DNA of 37,213 bases from Xylanibacillus composti (GCF_018403685.1 NZ_BOVK01000045.1:1-37213); one strand, 5' to 3'; positions 27,345 through 37,091 are shown, numbered from the stretch's first letter. Notes: generated by a model from the letters alone, not told the origin. Translations and numbers: made by a program.

Positions 27345-28097
27345 TTATCCTTCGCTTTGCGCCGGCTGCTCCTCCTGGTATTGCGCAGCTTCGATCTGCC
27401 TGCGATGCCTGCGGGCCAGACGACGGACGATAACGTTAACGTTTTTTTTTAGACCATATAAGGCATATAGCACCAGAGGAATGAAAATAAGCTTGGACAG
27501 TTGACCCGGATATAGAATCGCCAGACCAACTGCAAGGATGACCAGCAAAGGCGCAATCCAAAGCATGGAGCGGGGGATCGCTACCTTCTTAAAGCTTGGG
27601 TACTTAATATTGCTGACCATCAGCAAGGACAGCAGCACGGTGCTCGCAATTAGGATGTAGGGCGAAAGAGACGCATGGAACAATGCCAGCGTGCAAAGCA
27701 CTCCGCCCGCAGCCGGTATAGGCAATCCGACGAAGTATCCCGGCGTACTGGCCACCACGTTGAATCTTGCCAGACGCAAAGCCCCGCAAATCGGGAAGAG
27801 CGCCGTCACGATCCAGGCAGCCGCTTCATTCAGATCCTGGAAGGCAACTGAATACACGATAAAGGCCGGAGCCACTCCGAAGGAGATGACGTCAGACAAA
27901 GAATCCAATTCCTTGCCGAAATCGCTCTGTACATTCAACGCACGCGCAACCCGTCCATCCAAACCATCAGTGAGCATTGCTACAATTACCAGAATAGCGG
28001 CATAATCGGGCAGGCCATTGAACACAAAGATAATCGAGAGGATGCCCAAAAACAAGTTGGCGATCGTAAATAAATTAGGTAGCGATTTTGCAATCAT
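27345..28097 (-). CDS. pssA: CDP-diacylglycerol-serine O-phosphatidyltransferase
   Basis: PssA makes phosphatidylserine, precursor of phosphatidylethanolamine, from CDP-diacylglycerol and serine in the plasma membrane. The 250-residue protein contains the full CDP-alcohol phosphatidyltransferase motif, with D44, D47-G48, A51-R52, G61, D65 and D69 (DGLDGRVAR ... GKELDSLSD). About six to seven hydrophobic helices follow. The C-terminal 30 residues are a basic then acidic soluble tail (RRLARRHRRQ onward). GAGGTGG sits six bases before the ATG. In B. subtilis pssA lies elsewhere; here it lies directly behind disA with its own promoter. Confidence 0.95.
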   Translation of the reverse strand: MIAKSLPNLFTIANLFLGILSIIFVFNGLPDYAAILVIVAMLTDGLDGRVARALNVQSDFGKELDSLSDVISFGVAPAFIVYSVAFQDLNEAAAWIVTALFPICGALRLARFNVVASTPGYFVGLPIPAAGGVLCTLALFHASLSPYILIASTVLLSLLMVSNIKYPSFKKVAIPRSMLWIAPLLVILAVGLAILYPGQLSKLIFIPLVLYALYGLKKNVNVIVRRLARRHRRQIEAAQYQEEQPAQSEG

Positions 28098-28156
28098 GAC
28101 GTTCCACCTCTGCGTTTACTATGCCCCAAAACCGACGACTTATCAACCATTGTATG

Positions 28157-28185
28157 ATTGTATGCAAATTAGATATGTCTGTCAA
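28157..28185 (-). promoter_or_regulatory. Consensus sigma-A promoter for pssA, overlapping the disA 3' end
   Basis: A perfect -35 TTGACA (28185-28180) lies inside the last codons of disA, followed by a 17-base spacer and TACAAT (28162-28157). It is about 60 bases before pssA. Confidence 0.85.
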
Positions 28186-29257
28186 CAAAGACCTGCTCCT
28201 GGATGCGCTTTAGGCCTTCCTTGATGGCCCGGGCGCGGACTTCACCGATACCGTCAACTTCATCCAGCTCCTCTATTGTCGCCATCGTCACATGGGGCAA
28301 ATATTCGAACCTTTCCACAATGTTGTGCACGATCACAGAAGGCAGTCGCGGAATCTTGTGAAGCATCCGGTAGCCTCTGGGGGAAATGGGCTCTTCTAAT
28401 ATCGTATTCGTATTGGCATAGCCCAGTGAACGAATAATGTTATGGTAATCCAGGATTTCTTCATTGCTGAGCCGTTTCAGGCTTTGACGCATCTCGCGTA
28501 TCTTGTCGTCAGACGTCTCCCTGCCGTAATCGCGCAGGAGCAGGACAGCCTCCTCGTCGATACGCGCTACAAGCTCTTCGAGCTGCATACTTATTAATCG
28601 GCCTTCGGTGCCTAATTCATTAATATATTTTTTGATCTCGGTCCGGATGCGCAGCACCATCTCCACGCGCTGGATGACTGCCGCCACTTCTTGAAGGGTA
28701 ACCAGCTCTTCAAATTCCGTTGCGCTCAAGTTCGTAAAGGCTTGATCGAGCACCGCTTTGTACTTCTCCAATGTTTGGATGGCTTGATTCGCCTTCGTCA
28801 GGATAACACCGATATCCTTCAGCGCATAGCGCAAATTCCCCTGATACAAGGTAATGACATTCCGCCTTTGCGAAATCGATACGACAAGCTTCCCCGTCTG
28901 CTTGGCAACGCGTTCCGCTGTCCGGTGCCGAATGCCCGTCTCAATCGAAGGGATGGAAGAGTCGGGGATGAGCTGAGTATTGGCATACAAGATGCGTTTG
29001 AGATCCTCGCTCAAAATGATCGCTCCATCCATCTTGGCCAGCTCGTACAAATAGTTCGGCGAAAAATCGCAATTGATCGAAAAGCCGCCGTCAACAATTT
29101 CCATCACCTCTGGACTGTAGCCAACAACGAGCAAACCGCCCGTCTTGGCACGCAGCACATTTTCCAATCCTTCGCGGAAATCCGTCCCCGGCGCAACCAG
29201 CTTCAGCAATTGATTCATCAGCTCTTGATTATCTTCTTCTTTCACCAATCCCATCAC
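28169..29257 (-). CDS. disA: Diadenylate cyclase / DNA-scanning protein DisA
   Basis: DisA makes c-di-AMP from two ATP and scans DNA for branched structures, delaying sporulation when DNA is damaged. The 362-residue protein has the DAC-domain catalytic motifs DGA (D77-G78-A79) and GIRHRT (R110-H111-R112-T113). A central helical spine precedes a C-terminal helix-hairpin-helix domain with [19 protein letters not shown]. The start GTG at 29257 overlaps the radA stop as GTGA; an ATG follows at 29254 and either could be used. It is coupled to radA, as in other Bacillales. Confidence 0.96.
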   Translation of the reverse strand: MMGLVKEEDNQELMNQLLKLVAPGTDFREGLENVLRAKTGGLLVVGYSPEVMEIVDGGFSINCDFSPNYLYELAKMDGAIILSEDLKRILYANTQLIPDSSIPSIETGIRHRTAERVAKQTGKLVVSISQRRNVITLYQGNLRYALKDIGVILTKANQAIQTLEKYKAVLDQAFTNLSATEFEELVTLQEVAAVIQRVEMVLRIRTEIKKYINELGTEGRLISMQLEELVARIDEEAVLLLRDYGRETSDDKIREMRQSLKRLSNEEILDYHNIIRSLGYANTNTILEEPISPRGYRMLHKIPRLPSVIVHNIVERFEYLPHVTMATIEELDEVDGIGEVRARAIKEGLKRIQEQVFVDRHI

Positions 29258-30675
29258 CCCCGTTTATCTCTGGCTGCCGCAACATGCGCAGCTGGGGAAC
29301 CGCTGTCGCCGAGCGCTGCTTCCAATGCTTCGGCTACTGTGCGTACCCCTATTATCTCTATACCTGCAGGAGCTTTCCAACCCTTCATGCTGCGCTCCGG
29401 CATAATGACACGATGAAAACCCAGCTTCTTCGCCTCAGCGATGCGCTGCTCGGCTCGGGCAACGCCGCGCACTTCGCCGGTCAAGCCGATCTCCCCGAAG
29501 ATCACATCGTATGGATTTGCCGGCTGATCCTTGAAGCTCGAAGCCACGCTGACCGCAACAGCCAGATCAACAGCCGGCTCATCCAGCTTCACGCCCCCCG
29601 CGACATTGACGTAAGCGTCCTGCGTTTGCAGGAACAAGCCTATTCGTTTCTCCAATACTGCCATAATCAGAGACAATCGGTTATAGTCTATGCCTGTTGC
29701 CATCCTTCTAGGCGAAGGAAAATTCGTCGGCGACACAAGCGCTTGCAGCTCGACCAGCACCGGTCTGGTGCCTTCCATGCTGGCAACAACCGTGGAGCCT
29801 GCAGCGCCAATCGGTCTTTCCGACAGGAAGACCTCCGACGGATTGGCGACCTCCTCCAAGCCGATTTCGCGCATTTCGAAGATGCCCATTTCATTCGTTG
29901 ACCCAAAACGGTTCTTCACCGCCCGCAAAATCCGGTAAGCCTGGTGGCGGTCGCCTTCAAAGTACAGCACCGCATCCACCATATGTTCCAGCATTCGGGG
30001 TCCGGCAATCGTTCCTTCCTTGGTCACGTGGCCAACGAGAAAGGTTGCGATGCCTTTGCCCTTGGCAATTCGCATAAATTCCCCGGTACATTCCCGAACC
30101 TGCGAAACGCTTCCGGGCGCGGATGCCAAGTCTGGCTGATATACGGTTTGAATCGAATCAATAATCAGGAACTGCGGCGCTACTTCGTCCACCGCGTCGC
30201 GGATAAAATCCATATTCGTTTCGCAGAGCACATACAGCAAATCGCTCAGCACGCCAAGCCGATCGGCGCGCAATTTCGTCTGTCTGGCTGATTCCTCCCC
30301 CGAAATGTAAAGGACCTTTTGCCCTTTGGCAGCCAAGGAGTGTGAGAGCTGAAGCAGCAGCGTGGATTTGCCTATTCCAGGATCGCCGCCAACCAAAATG
30401 AGCGAACCCGGCACAATTCCGCCGCCCAGTACACGGTTCAGCTCAGCCATCTCGCTAAGCACACGCGGCTCGCGGGTGCTGTCAATCTGGGTGATCGATG
30501 CTGCCTTCTCCCTGCCGGAGACAAATCCGCCCCGTACCCCGGCCGTTTTGGGCTGGCGGGCTTCCCGTTCCTCCGCCATCGTATTCCAGCTGGAGCAGCC
30601 GGGGCATTTGCCCATCCATTTCGGCGATTCATATCCGCATTCCTGGCATATAAATTTCGATTTATCTTTAGCCAT
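29254..30675 (-). CDS. radA: DNA repair protein RadA (Sms)
   Basis: RadA is a RecA-like hexameric ATPase that promotes branch migration in recombination and repair. The 473-residue protein starts with a C4 zinc finger (C10, C13, C24, C27). It has the Walker [10 protein letters not shown] (97-105), the KNRFG motif specific to RadA, and a C-terminal Lon-protease-like domain with [12 protein letters not shown]. The start is the ATG at 30675, with GAGGAG upstream. It has a weak candidate promoter (TTTTCA, 17 bases, TAAACT) in the gap to clpC, after a long hairpin. The last codon overlaps disA. Confidence 0.97.
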   Translation of the reverse strand: MAKDKSKFICQECGYESPKWMGKCPGCSSWNTMAEEREARQPKTAGVRGGFVSGREKAASITQIDSTREPRVLSEMAELNRVLGGGIVPGSLILVGGDPGIGKSTLLLQLSHSLAAKGQKVLYISGEESARQTKLRADRLGVLSDLLYVLCETNMDFIRDAVDEVAPQFLIIDSIQTVYQPDLASAPGSVSQVRECTGEFMRIAKGKGIATFLVGHVTKEGTIAGPRMLEHMVDAVLYFEGDRHQAYRILRAVKNRFGSTNEMGIFEMREIGLEEVANPSEVFLSERPIGAAGSTVVASMEGTRPVLVELQALVSPTNFPSPRRMATGIDYNRLSLIMAVLEKRIGLFLQTQDAYVNVAGGVKLDEPAVDLAVAVSVASSFKDQPANPYDVIFGEIGLTGEVRGVARAEQRIAEAKKLGFHRVIMPERSMKGWKAPAGIEIIGVRTVAEALEAALGDSGSPAAHVAAARDKRG

Positions 30676-30778
30676 GGGGTCTCCTCTAGCTTCCGTAACA
30701 TGTGTTTGACACTGCTTCTTTCAGTTTACCATTTTGTTCTACGGGTGAAAACCCTCGGAAGTCTGAGCTGAACGCGAA

Positions 30779-30814
30779 GAAGCTGTCCGGGATCTGCATG
30801 ACCCGGACAGCTTC
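30779..30814 (-). terminator. Perfect 13-bp hairpin after clpC
   Basis: GAAGCTGTCCGGG and CCCGGACAGCTTC form a perfect stem with a 10-base loop. It starts 13 bases after the clpC stop. The tail is TTCGCG, not a uridine run, so termination is probable but could be partial and allow read-through into radA-disA, which are in the same operon in B. subtilis. Confidence 0.65.
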
Positions 30815-30826
30815 TCTATCCTAAGC

Positions 30827-33271
30827 TTATTTCGACTTGGTTTTGACCTTCTCTTTCTCTACGACGAGTTCATTGTCACGTTCGTCAATAAGGAGAGTGT
30901 CTCCCTTGGAAATATTGCCTCTCAGCAATTCTTCGGACAGACGGTCCTCAATATGCTTCTGAATCGCTCTGCGAAGCGGACGCGCGCCATAAGCTGGATC
31001 GTAGCCCTCTTTGGCAAGGAATGCCTTGGCGCTGTCGGTCAATGTGAAGTCGACCTCCTGCTCCTTCAAGCGCTTGCGAAGCTCCTCGGACATAAGTGTC
31101 ACGATCTCCGCAATATGCTTCTCCTCAAGCGAATGGAAGACGATTGTCTCGTCAATCCGGTTCAGGAACTCCGGACGGAAGTTTTTCTTCAGCTCATCCA
31201 TCACTTTGGACTTCATGTTGCTGTAGTCGCGGCCTGCGTCATCTCCGGCGGTGAAGCCCATTGTGGAATTGCGCTTGATCGCTTCCGCGCCTACATTGGA
31301 TGTCATAATGATCAATGTATTGCGGAAATCGACTACGCGGCCCTTGGAGTCCGTCAGGCGCCCATCCTCCAGCACCTGGAGCAGGATGTTGAATACTTCC
31401 GGATGCGCCTTTTCGATCTCATCCAGCAGGACAACCGAGTATGGCTTGCGGCGCACCTTCTCTGTCAATTGACCGCCTTCCTCATAACCGACATATCCCG
31501 GAGGAGCGCCGACTAGGCGGGAGGTTGAATGCTTCTCCATATATTCGGACATATCAATGCGGATTACACTGTTTTCATCGCCGAACAGCGATTCCGCCAA
31601 TGCGCGGGCCAATTCTGTCTTGCCGACGCCTGTCGGGCCAAGGAAGATGAAGGAGCCCATTGGCCGCTTCGGATCCTTCAAGCCGGCTCTTGCCCGGCGG
31701 ATCGCCCGGCTAACCGCCTTCACTGCCTCATCCTGACCAATGACGCGGTCATGCAGAATGCCTTCCATCTTCAGCAGACGCTCGGTTTCTTCTTCAGCCA
31801 GCTTGCTCACCGGAATACCCGTCCAGCTGGCAACCACTTGCGCGATATCCTCCGGCGTCACTTCGGAATCGGTGCGTCCCTGCTTTTCCTTCCACTCATT
31901 TTTGGTCATTTCCAGCTCTTCGCGCAGCTTCTGCTCCGTATCCCGCAGAGAAGCGGCTTTCTCGAACTCCTGACTTTGCACCGCAGCGTCTTTCTCCTTG
32001 CGGATGTCCTCCAACCGGCTTTCCAGCTGCTTCAGATTCGGCGGAACGGTGTAAGAGTTCAGGCGAACCTTGGAACAAGCTTCATCGATCAGGTCAATGG
32101 CTTTATCCGGCAGGAACCGATCCGTAATGTACCGATCGGACAGCTTGACAGCCTGCTCTACTGCCTCATCGGTAATTTTCACGCGATGATGTGCTTCATA
32201 GCGATCGCGAAGGCCGTACAGGATCTGGACTGCTTCATCGGTGGACGGCTGATCTACCGTGATCGGCTGGAATCTGCGCTCCAATGCCGCATCCTTCTCG
32301 ATGTACTTGCGATATTCATCCAAGGTTGTGGCGCCAATGCATTGCAGCTCGCCGCGAGCCAGGGAAGGCTTCAGAATGTTCGAAGCGTCGATCGCCCCTT
32401 CCGCGCCTCCGGCGCCGATCAAAGTATGAAGCTCGTCGATGAAAAGGATGATGTTCCCCGCTTGACGGATTTCGTCCATGATTTTTTTCAGACGGTCTTC
32501 AAATTCCCCGCGATATTTCGTTCCTGCCACAACGGAGCCCATATCGAGCGTCATGACTCGCTTGTCGCGCAACGTTTCCGGAATCTCATTGTTGACGATC
32601 TTCTGAGCCAGCCCTTCAGCAATTGCCGTCTTGCCGACACCCGGCTCACCGATCAGTACGGGGTTGTTCTTCGTTCTGCGGCTGAGCACCTGAATAACGC
32701 GCTCGATTTCCTTGGATCGGCCGATGACGGGATCGAGATTTCCTTCCTTGGCGTAAGCCGTCAAATCACGCGCCAGGCTGTCCAAGGTTGGCGTGCTCGC
32801 ATTTGTCTGCGTACCGTGATGCGAAGACATCGTTTCATTGCTGCCGAGCAATTGCAGCACTTGCTGGCGCGCTTTGTTAAGACTGACGTCCAAATTGTTC
32901 AGGACGCGTGCCGCCACACCTTCGCCTTCACGAATTAAGCCAAGCAATATATGCTCCGTGCCTACGTAAGTATGTCCGAGCTTACGCGCTTCGTCCATCG
33001 ACAGTTCAATCACTTTTTTGGCACGCGGTGTATAGGCGATATTGGTCGGCTGTTCCTGTCCCCGGCCGATTAAGGTCTCCACTTCATCTTGTATTTTCTC
33101 GAGGCCAAGTCCCAGGGCGATCAGCGCTTTCGCAGCAATGCCCTCGCCTTCCTTGATCAAGCCGAGCAATATATGCTCGGTTCCAATATTGTTATGACCT
33201 AAACGGACTGCTTCTTCCTGGGCCAATGCCAGGACTTTCTGCGCTCTTTCCGTAAATCTTCCGAACATCAT
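30827..33271 (-). CDS. clpC: ATP-dependent Clp protease ATPase subunit ClpC
   Basis: ClpC is the Hsp100 unfoldase that feeds ClpP with unfolded or arginine-phosphorylated proteins. The 814-residue protein has two N-terminal repeats (about 1-145), a first AAA domain with GEPGVGKT, a middle region with a UVR-type motif around [20 protein letters not shown], written here in part as [10 protein letters not shown], and a second AAA domain with GPTGVGKT. The [19 protein letters not shown] segment and the C-terminal arm are intact. GGAGGTG precedes the tandem ATG ATG. It follows mcsB by 144 bases that hold twin hairpins. Known regulation: CtsR at the operon promoter and McsB adaptor function. Confidence 0.98.
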   Translation of the reverse strand: MMFGRFTERAQKVLALAQEEAVRLGHNNIGTEHILLGLIKEGEGIAAKALIALGLGLEKIQDEVETLIGRGQEQPTNIAYTPRAKKVIELSMDEARKLGHTYVGTEHILLGLIREGEGVAARVLNNLDVSLNKARQQVLQLLGSNETMSSHHGTQTNASTPTLDSLARDLTAYAKEGNLDPVIGRSKEIERVIQVLSRRTKNNPVLIGEPGVGKTAIAEGLAQKIVNNEIPETLRDKRVMTLDMGSVVAGTKYRGEFEDRLKKIMDEIRQAGNIILFIDELHTLIGAGGAEGAIDASNILKPSLARGELQCIGATTLDEYRKYIEKDAALERRFQPITVDQPSTDEAVQILYGLRDRYEAHHRVKITDEAVEQAVKLSDRYITDRFLPDKAIDLIDEACSKVRLNSYTVPPNLKQLESRLEDIRKEKDAAVQSQEFEKAASLRDTEQKLREELEMTKNEWKEKQGRTDSEVTPEDIAQVVASWTGIPVSKLAEEETERLLKMEGILHDRVIGQDEAVKAVSRAIRRARAGLKDPKRPMGSFIFLGPTGVGKTELARALAESLFGDENSVIRIDMSEYMEKHSTSRLVGAPPGYVGYEEGGQLTEKVRRKPYSVVLLDEIEKAHPEVFNILLQVLEDGRLTDSKGRVVDFRNTLIIMTSNVGAEAIKRNSTMGFTAGDDAGRDYSNMKSKVMDELKKNFRPEFLNRIDETIVFHSLEEKHIAEIVTLMSEELRKRLKEQEVDFTLTDSAKAFLAKEGYDPAYGARPLRRAIQKHIEDRLSEELLRGNISKGDTLLIDERDNELVVEKEKVKTKSK

Positions 33272-33340
33272 GGGAATACACCTCCATTAAAATATTTTGA
33301 TCCTGTATAGGTCTTACCAGTGTACACCAATTACGACGGA

Positions 33341-33382
33341 CCGCGCCAGATGCGGCGGGATAGTATCCGGCAGATGCGCCGG
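33341..33382. repeat. Pair of similar small hairpins between mcsB and clpC
   Basis: Two neighbouring inverted repeats, 33341-33358 and 33367-33382, both carry the loop sequence CAGATGCG (plus strand) or GCATCTG (minus strand) inside GC-rich arms. They are followed by a short palindrome GGACCAAGGTCC. They lie in the mcsB-clpC mRNA gap and have no uridine run. Confidence 0.55.
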
Positions 33383-33415
33383 ACCAAGGTCCTTCAGTGG
33401 GCCGGATTCACGAAC

Positions 33416-34483
33416 CTATGCTTCCCTGGGAGAGATACGCTGACGAATCATCTCCGCCCTCCGGATGTCTCGCTCATCAGGTGTCAGCTTGGCGCCGGCA
33501 TATTGCTGAAGAAATCCGGGCTGCGTCATCACCATTAACTCGTTGAGAATATTGGCGGATGTCTCGCGGATCAATCCGAGGTCAATGCCAAGACGCACAT
33601 CGCTCAAGCGTTGGGCCGCTTCCTTGGAATCTATAACTGTCGCATAGGATAAAATTCCGAAGGAACGGTATACCCGATCGGCTATCCGCGTTTTGGATTC
33701 CTGCATCAGTCGTTCACGAGCTGCCCGCTCATGTTCGATAATTTGCTTGACGACCTTGTACAAATTGTCGATGATTTCCTCCTCCGACTGTCCCAGCGTA
33801 ATCTGGTTGGATATCTGAAACAGGTTGCCGACCGCCTCGCTGCCTTCGCCATAAATGCCACGAACGGCAAGACCTACCTGGGTAATGGCGGAGAGTATGC
33901 GGTTGATTTGCTGCGTCAGCACCAATGCGGGGAGATGAAGCATGACTGAAGCGCGTATCCCTGTTCCCACATTGGTCGGACAGCTAGTCATGAAGCCTCG
34001 CTGTTCATCGAATGCATAGTTCAGTCTGCTTTCGAACACATCGTCAATTCGATTTGCCAGTTCCCAAGCTTCTTTAATCTGAAAACCTGGATACAGGCAT
34101 TGTATTCGCAGGTGGTCCTCCTCATTAATCATAATGCTTACCGCTTCGTTCTCGCTTAACAAGACAGCCCCGTTGCGTGATTCATTGGCCAAGTTCGGGC
34201 TGATTAGATGTTTTTCCACTAGCACTTTTTTCTCGAGCTCACTCATCTCGCTAAGCTTAAGCGCCTCGAAACGGCTGATGCTCTGCAGGCTGCCGTCCTC
34301 CAGCACCTGCATCGCTTTATTTAACACTACCTGAGACTGATCATTTGTTGCAAGCATAGGAAAAGGATGGTTGCGAATATTGCGGGCCAGCCGAATCCGG
34401 CTGCTGATGACAATGTCCGACTCTGGTCCGCGTCCTTTCATCCATTCACTCAACGCTTCTTCCATAAATTTGCGAAGCGACAT
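33416..34483 (-). CDS. mcsB: Protein-arginine kinase McsB
   Basis: McsB phosphorylates arginines, marking proteins for ClpCP and inactivating CtsR during heat stress. The 355-residue protein belongs to the phosphagen-kinase fold. The ATP-binding signature SSRIRLARN (27-35), the acidic NEEDHLRIQ segment and the cysteine-containing SCPTNVGTGIRAS loop are all present. The C-terminal part has the arginine-binding region around RGIYGEGSEA. GGAGGG stands nine bases before the ATG. It follows mcsA by 68 bases in the ctsR operon. Confidence 0.97.
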   Translation of the reverse strand: MSLRKFMEEALSEWMKGRGPESDIVISSRIRLARNIRNHPFPMLATNDQSQVVLNKAMQVLEDGSLQSISRFEALKLSEMSELEKKVLVEKHLISPNLANESRNGAVLLSENEAVSIMINEEDHLRIQCLYPGFQIKEAWELANRIDDVFESRLNYAFDEQRGFMTSCPTNVGTGIRASVMLHLPALVLTQQINRILSAITQVGLAVRGIYGEGSEAVGNLFQISNQITLGQSEEEIIDNLYKVVKQIIEHERAARERLMQESKTRIADRVYRSFGILSYATVIDSKEAAQRLSDVRLGIDLGLIRETSANILNELMVMTQPGFLQQYAGAKLTPDERDIRRAEMIRQRISPREA

Positions 34484-34551
34484 TGCTGAGTTCCCTCCTC
34501 GCCTCTTCTATATAAGTCGCAGTCGTCCCGCAGCCCAACAGGGGATCGGGA

Positions 34552-35070
34552 CTATTCCGCTGCTATTTTGCGCTCCAGTTCCCGAATTTTGTCTCGGAGC
34601 GATGCGGCTTCTTCGAAATTCTCCTCTTCAATGCGACGGTGCAGTTCACGCTTCAATTCCTCTATTTTCCGCTTATCCTTAATCATGCCGCCGGATCGCT
34701 TGGGAATTTTACCGCTGTGGACGGTATTGCCATGAATTCTTCTGAACATCGGGTCCAGCCGCTCATTGAAATATTTGTAGCAGTCACTGCACCCGAAGCG
34801 GCCAATCTTGCTAAACTGCGCGTACGTCAATCCGCACGTTTCGCAGCGCACGGACTGCGGTTTCGGGTTGAGCGGGTTGCCTGCGGTCGGTTCGAACTCC
34901 AGCAATCCTGACAACAAGTTATGAATGGAGAACCCGTTTGGTGTTCCCGGTATAAGCTCTCCCTTGTCCCTGGCGCATGACTCGCAAATATGAAATTCTG
35001 TTTTCTCCCCATTGACAATTTTGGTGAAGTGAAGCGTCGCCTGTCTTTTGCCGCATTCCTGACAGAGCAT
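34552..35070 (-). CDS. mcsA: McsA, activator of the McsB arginine kinase
   Basis: McsA is a zinc-binding protein that activates McsB. The 172-residue protein has CxxC pairs at C3/C6, C29/C32, C76/C79 and C94/C97, and a C-terminal UVR motif around EENFEEAASLRDKIREL. The start at 35070 (MLCQECGKRQ) has GGAGGGG nine bases upstream; a frame opening eight codons earlier at 35094 would run through that site. It lies 70 bases after ctsR. Confidence 0.96.
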   Translation of the reverse strand: MLCQECGKRQATLHFTKIVNGEKTEFHICESCARDKGELIPGTPNGFSIHNLLSGLLEFEPTAGNPLNPKPQSVRCETCGLTYAQFSKIGRFGCSDCYKYFNERLDPMFRRIHGNTVHSGKIPKRSGGMIKDKRKIEELKRELHRRIEEENFEEAASLRDKIRELERKIAAE

Positions 35071-35140
35071 CCGTCCATCCCCTCCTTCAAGCATAGGTTA
35101 GACATTCAGTTAGCGGGCGTTGGTTACCTGTGTGCTTCCG

Positions 35141-35623
35141 CTAAGAATCCTTGCTGGCAGCCGATGTCCCGAGCAGTGCAATCAGCATAAACTTCAGCAT
35201 GCGTGCTCTTATCTCATCGCGAAGCGGCAGCTTCACGGCAATCGCTTCCCGAGATACGGCAGCTTTCAACAGAGCCGCCTCACGAGCATTAATCAGCCTT
35301 GCTTCTGTCATCTGGTAAATCAAACCTTCCGCACTGGCCTGGTCGATCTGGCTCCCGATCGATTCCCGGATATGGGCCAGCAGCTCTCCCTGCCTGGGGA
35401 GCTGCAAACGCTGGATGCGTATATAACCGCCGCCGCCGCGCTTGCTTTCGACCAAGTATCCTTTTTCCAAAGTAAACCGAGTGCTGATGACGTAATTGAT
35501 TTGGGAAGGCACACATTGAAAACGATCCGCCAGTTCATTGCGCTGAATTTCAATGCTTTGCCCTGGACTCTGCTGCAGAATTTGCTTCAAATATTGTTCA
35601 ATAATATCAGAAGTGTTTCGCAT
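35141..35623 (-). CDS. ctsR: Transcriptional repressor CtsR
   Basis: CtsR represses clp and mcs heat-shock genes by binding a heptad direct repeat. The 160-residue protein begins MRNTSDIIEQYLKQIL. Its winged helix-turn-helix covers the RNELADRFQCVPSQINYVISTRF region, and the wing SKRGGGGYIRI carries the tetraglycine loop used as a heat sensor. The start at 35623 is eight bases after GGAGGGG; the frame is open 14 codons further without family similarity. Its operator lies in its own promoter, so it controls itself and mcsA-mcsB-clpC. Confidence 0.96.
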   Translation of the reverse strand: MRNTSDIIEQYLKQILQQSPGQSIEIQRNELADRFQCVPSQINYVISTRFTLEKGYLVESKRGGGGYIRIQRLQLPRQGELLAHIRESIGSQIDQASAEGLIYQMTEARLINAREAALLKAAVSREAIAVKLPLRDEIRARMLKFMLIALLGTSAASKDS

Positions 35624-35677
35624 CAAAAGCCCCCTCCAGCCATTAAACCATGGTCTAAGTTTCAATAGTCAATTGAC

Positions 35678-35694
35678 TTTGACTTTCTTTGACC
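35678..35694 (-). promoter_or_regulatory. CtsR operator (perfect heptad repeat)
   Basis: On the minus strand GGTCAAA, three bases GAA, AGTCAAA fits the known CtsR consensus (A/G)GTCAAANAN(A/G)GTCAAA at every position. It lies just downstream of the -10 and so covers the transcription start. The palindrome GTCAATTGAC (35668-35677) abuts its downstream end. Confidence 0.93.
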
Positions 35695-35702
35695 TTAATT
35701 TC

Positions 35703-35731
35703 ATTATACTCATAATTGATTCATTTGCCAA
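35703..35731 (-). promoter_or_regulatory. Sigma-A promoter for ctsR-mcsA-mcsB-clpC
   Basis: TTGGCA (35731-35726), a 17-base spacer and a perfect TATAAT (35708-35703), about 80 bases before ctsR and directly upstream of the CtsR operator. Confidence 0.9.
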
Positions 35732-35765
35732 GTACTCTCTCCATTATTATGGACATAAATCTGCG

Positions 35766-36461
35766 TTAAGAAACCAATAACGCATATAGGACAGGGGATA
35801 TCAATGACAACCAAATTCCCGTAAGTCCCATTGCCAGGCTGCTGTAGGCGCCCTGCAATTCCGAATCCTTAAGTACCTTAGCCGTGCCGATGCCATGCGC
35901 CGCAGTGCCCGTCGCCAATCCGATAGCCATATCCGAGCGAATCCCCAATCGCTGGAGAAAGGTCGTGCTGACCATGCTCCCCAGCAGGCCCGTCAAAACT
36001 GTGAAAACCGCCGTCAATTCAGCAATTCCGCCTTGTCGGGTTGAAATAGCAACAGAGATCGGCGTAGTTGCGATGCGCGGCAGCGCGGACAAGATCACTG
36101 CTTCCGATCCGCCCAGTCCCCGCAGCAGCAAAACGGTCGCCCCAACTCCCGTCAAAGATCCGGCAAGCACCGCGATAACAATAGGCAAGCTGTTCGCACG
36201 GATCAGCTTCCAATGCTTGTAGAGCGGCACCGCCAATGCCACCGTTGCCGGTCCAAGCAGGAACTTAATCCATTCGCCGCCGACAGCATAATGCTCGTAG
36301 GGAACTTGAAACATAATCAACAGCAGAATGATGCCTGCTGAACAGAGCAACAACGGATGAACTCGGGGAAATTTCCGATTTGCCCACAAGGAGAGTGCAT
36401 ACATGATGATCGTCAACGCCATACCGAAAATCGGCAATTGGCTGAATGGTTCATTGCCCAT
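35766..36461 (-). CDS. lrgB: LrgB/CidB-family membrane protein
   Basis: A polytopic membrane protein of the LrgB family, which pairs with LrgA/CidA in holin-like, murein-hydrolase modulation or pyruvate-related transport roles; the role here is inferred. The 231-residue protein shows about six or seven hydrophobic helices. The conserved family segments are LPRIATTPISVAIS and GLATGTAAHGIGTAKV. I chose the ATG at 36461 (MGNEPFSQLPI), with AAGGAG upstream; a frame 23 codons longer lies within lrgA. It overlaps lrgA by 11 bases, so the two are coupled. Confidence 0.93.
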   Translation of the reverse strand: MGNEPFSQLPIFGMALTIIMYALSLWANRKFPRVHPLLLCSAGIILLLIMFQVPYEHYAVGGEWIKFLLGPATVALAVPLYKHWKLIRANSLPIVIAVLAGSLTGVGATVLLLRGLGGSEAVILSALPRIATTPISVAISTRQGGIAELTAVFTVLTGLLGSMVSTTFLQRLGIRSDMAIGLATGTAAHGIGTAKVLKDSELQGAYSSLAMGLTGIWLSLISPVLYALLVS

Positions 36462-36810
36462 GCTGCTCTTCTCCTTTCTTGTCTTGGCTGAATCGTTCCG
36501 CAGCTGCACCTGCTGCAGCAATAGCAGCAAGCGTCCCCAATATAAGCATGAGACTAATTGGCAGCCATTCCTTCATCAGAAAGGGGTAAAACACCATCGT
36601 TCCAACAACAATCGGCGCAAAAAACAACATCATATGAGAAAGCAAAAATTGCGCAGCTCCCTCCACCCACTCCAGCTTCAACCACTTGAGATGCAGTGCC
36701 GCCAACATTCCGAGCAGCCCCAACACATTGCCGGGCAGAGGCAAATCGAACAACCGGACAATTCCCTCCCCCGCACACCAAAATGCCAACAACCACGCAA
36801 AGCCTGCCAT
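36451..36810 (-). CDS. lrgA: LrgA/CidA-family membrane protein
   Basis: The small partner of LrgB, holin-like in topology. The 119-residue protein has four hydrophobic segments, with PLPGNVLGLLGML and FFAPIVVGTMVF as the family core. It ends in a charged tail rich in Lys, Glu and Gln. The ATG at 36810 is eight bases after GGGGGA. An ATG five codons upstream at 36825 lacks such a site but cannot be excluded. A TATAAT at 36905-36900 may be the -10 of its promoter, though no good -35 precedes it. It is downstream of the rRNA operon terminator. Confidence 0.9.
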   Translation of the reverse strand: MAGFAWLLAFWCAGEGIVRLFDLPLPGNVLGLLGMLAALHLKWLKLEWVEGAAQFLLSHMMLFFAPIVVGTMVFYPFLMKEWLPISLMLILGTLAAIAAAGAAAERFSQDKKGEEQHGQ

Positions 36811-37039
36811 CTTTGTATCCCCCATTGTTCTGTCTGCACTAGCTTGTCCTTCTGTTGTACCATACCCTCAACGAATGGGAAAGAGTATGTTTGCTTGCCA
36901 TTATACACGCTTTCCGCTTCTCGGGGCACTTCCTGCTCGTAAGCCTGCATATTCGATGGCATTTGGGAATCTCGACAGTTCGGTCTGATCTCATGAACAG
37001 CGATCCATACAAGGAATAACACAAAAACGTGCGTACCAC

Positions 37040-37085
37040 AAAAAAAAAAGCGCGACCGCCTCTCATTCGAGAAACAGTCGCGCTT
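37040..37085 (-). terminator. Terminator of the rRNA operon after 5S
   Basis: AAGCGCGAC and GTCGCGCTT form a perfect 9-bp stem that extends further with one mismatch, followed by a run of ten T on the minus strand. It begins seven bases after the 5S 3' end. Confidence 0.95.
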
Positions 37086-37091
37086 CGTGGT

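Noticed and set aside
27193-27504. 103-codon plus-strand frame after the lone gene
   Set aside because: It runs head-on into pssA, has only a weak AAGGA site, and its Cys/Ser/Arg-rich sequence looks random.
36678-36962. Minus-strand frame upstream of and overlapping lrgA with a soluble-protein-like start (MPSNMQAYEQEVPREAE)
   Set aside because: No ribosome binding site precedes the ATG, and the frame then runs through lrgA in another frame with a random-looking sequence. The protein-like start is probably chance.
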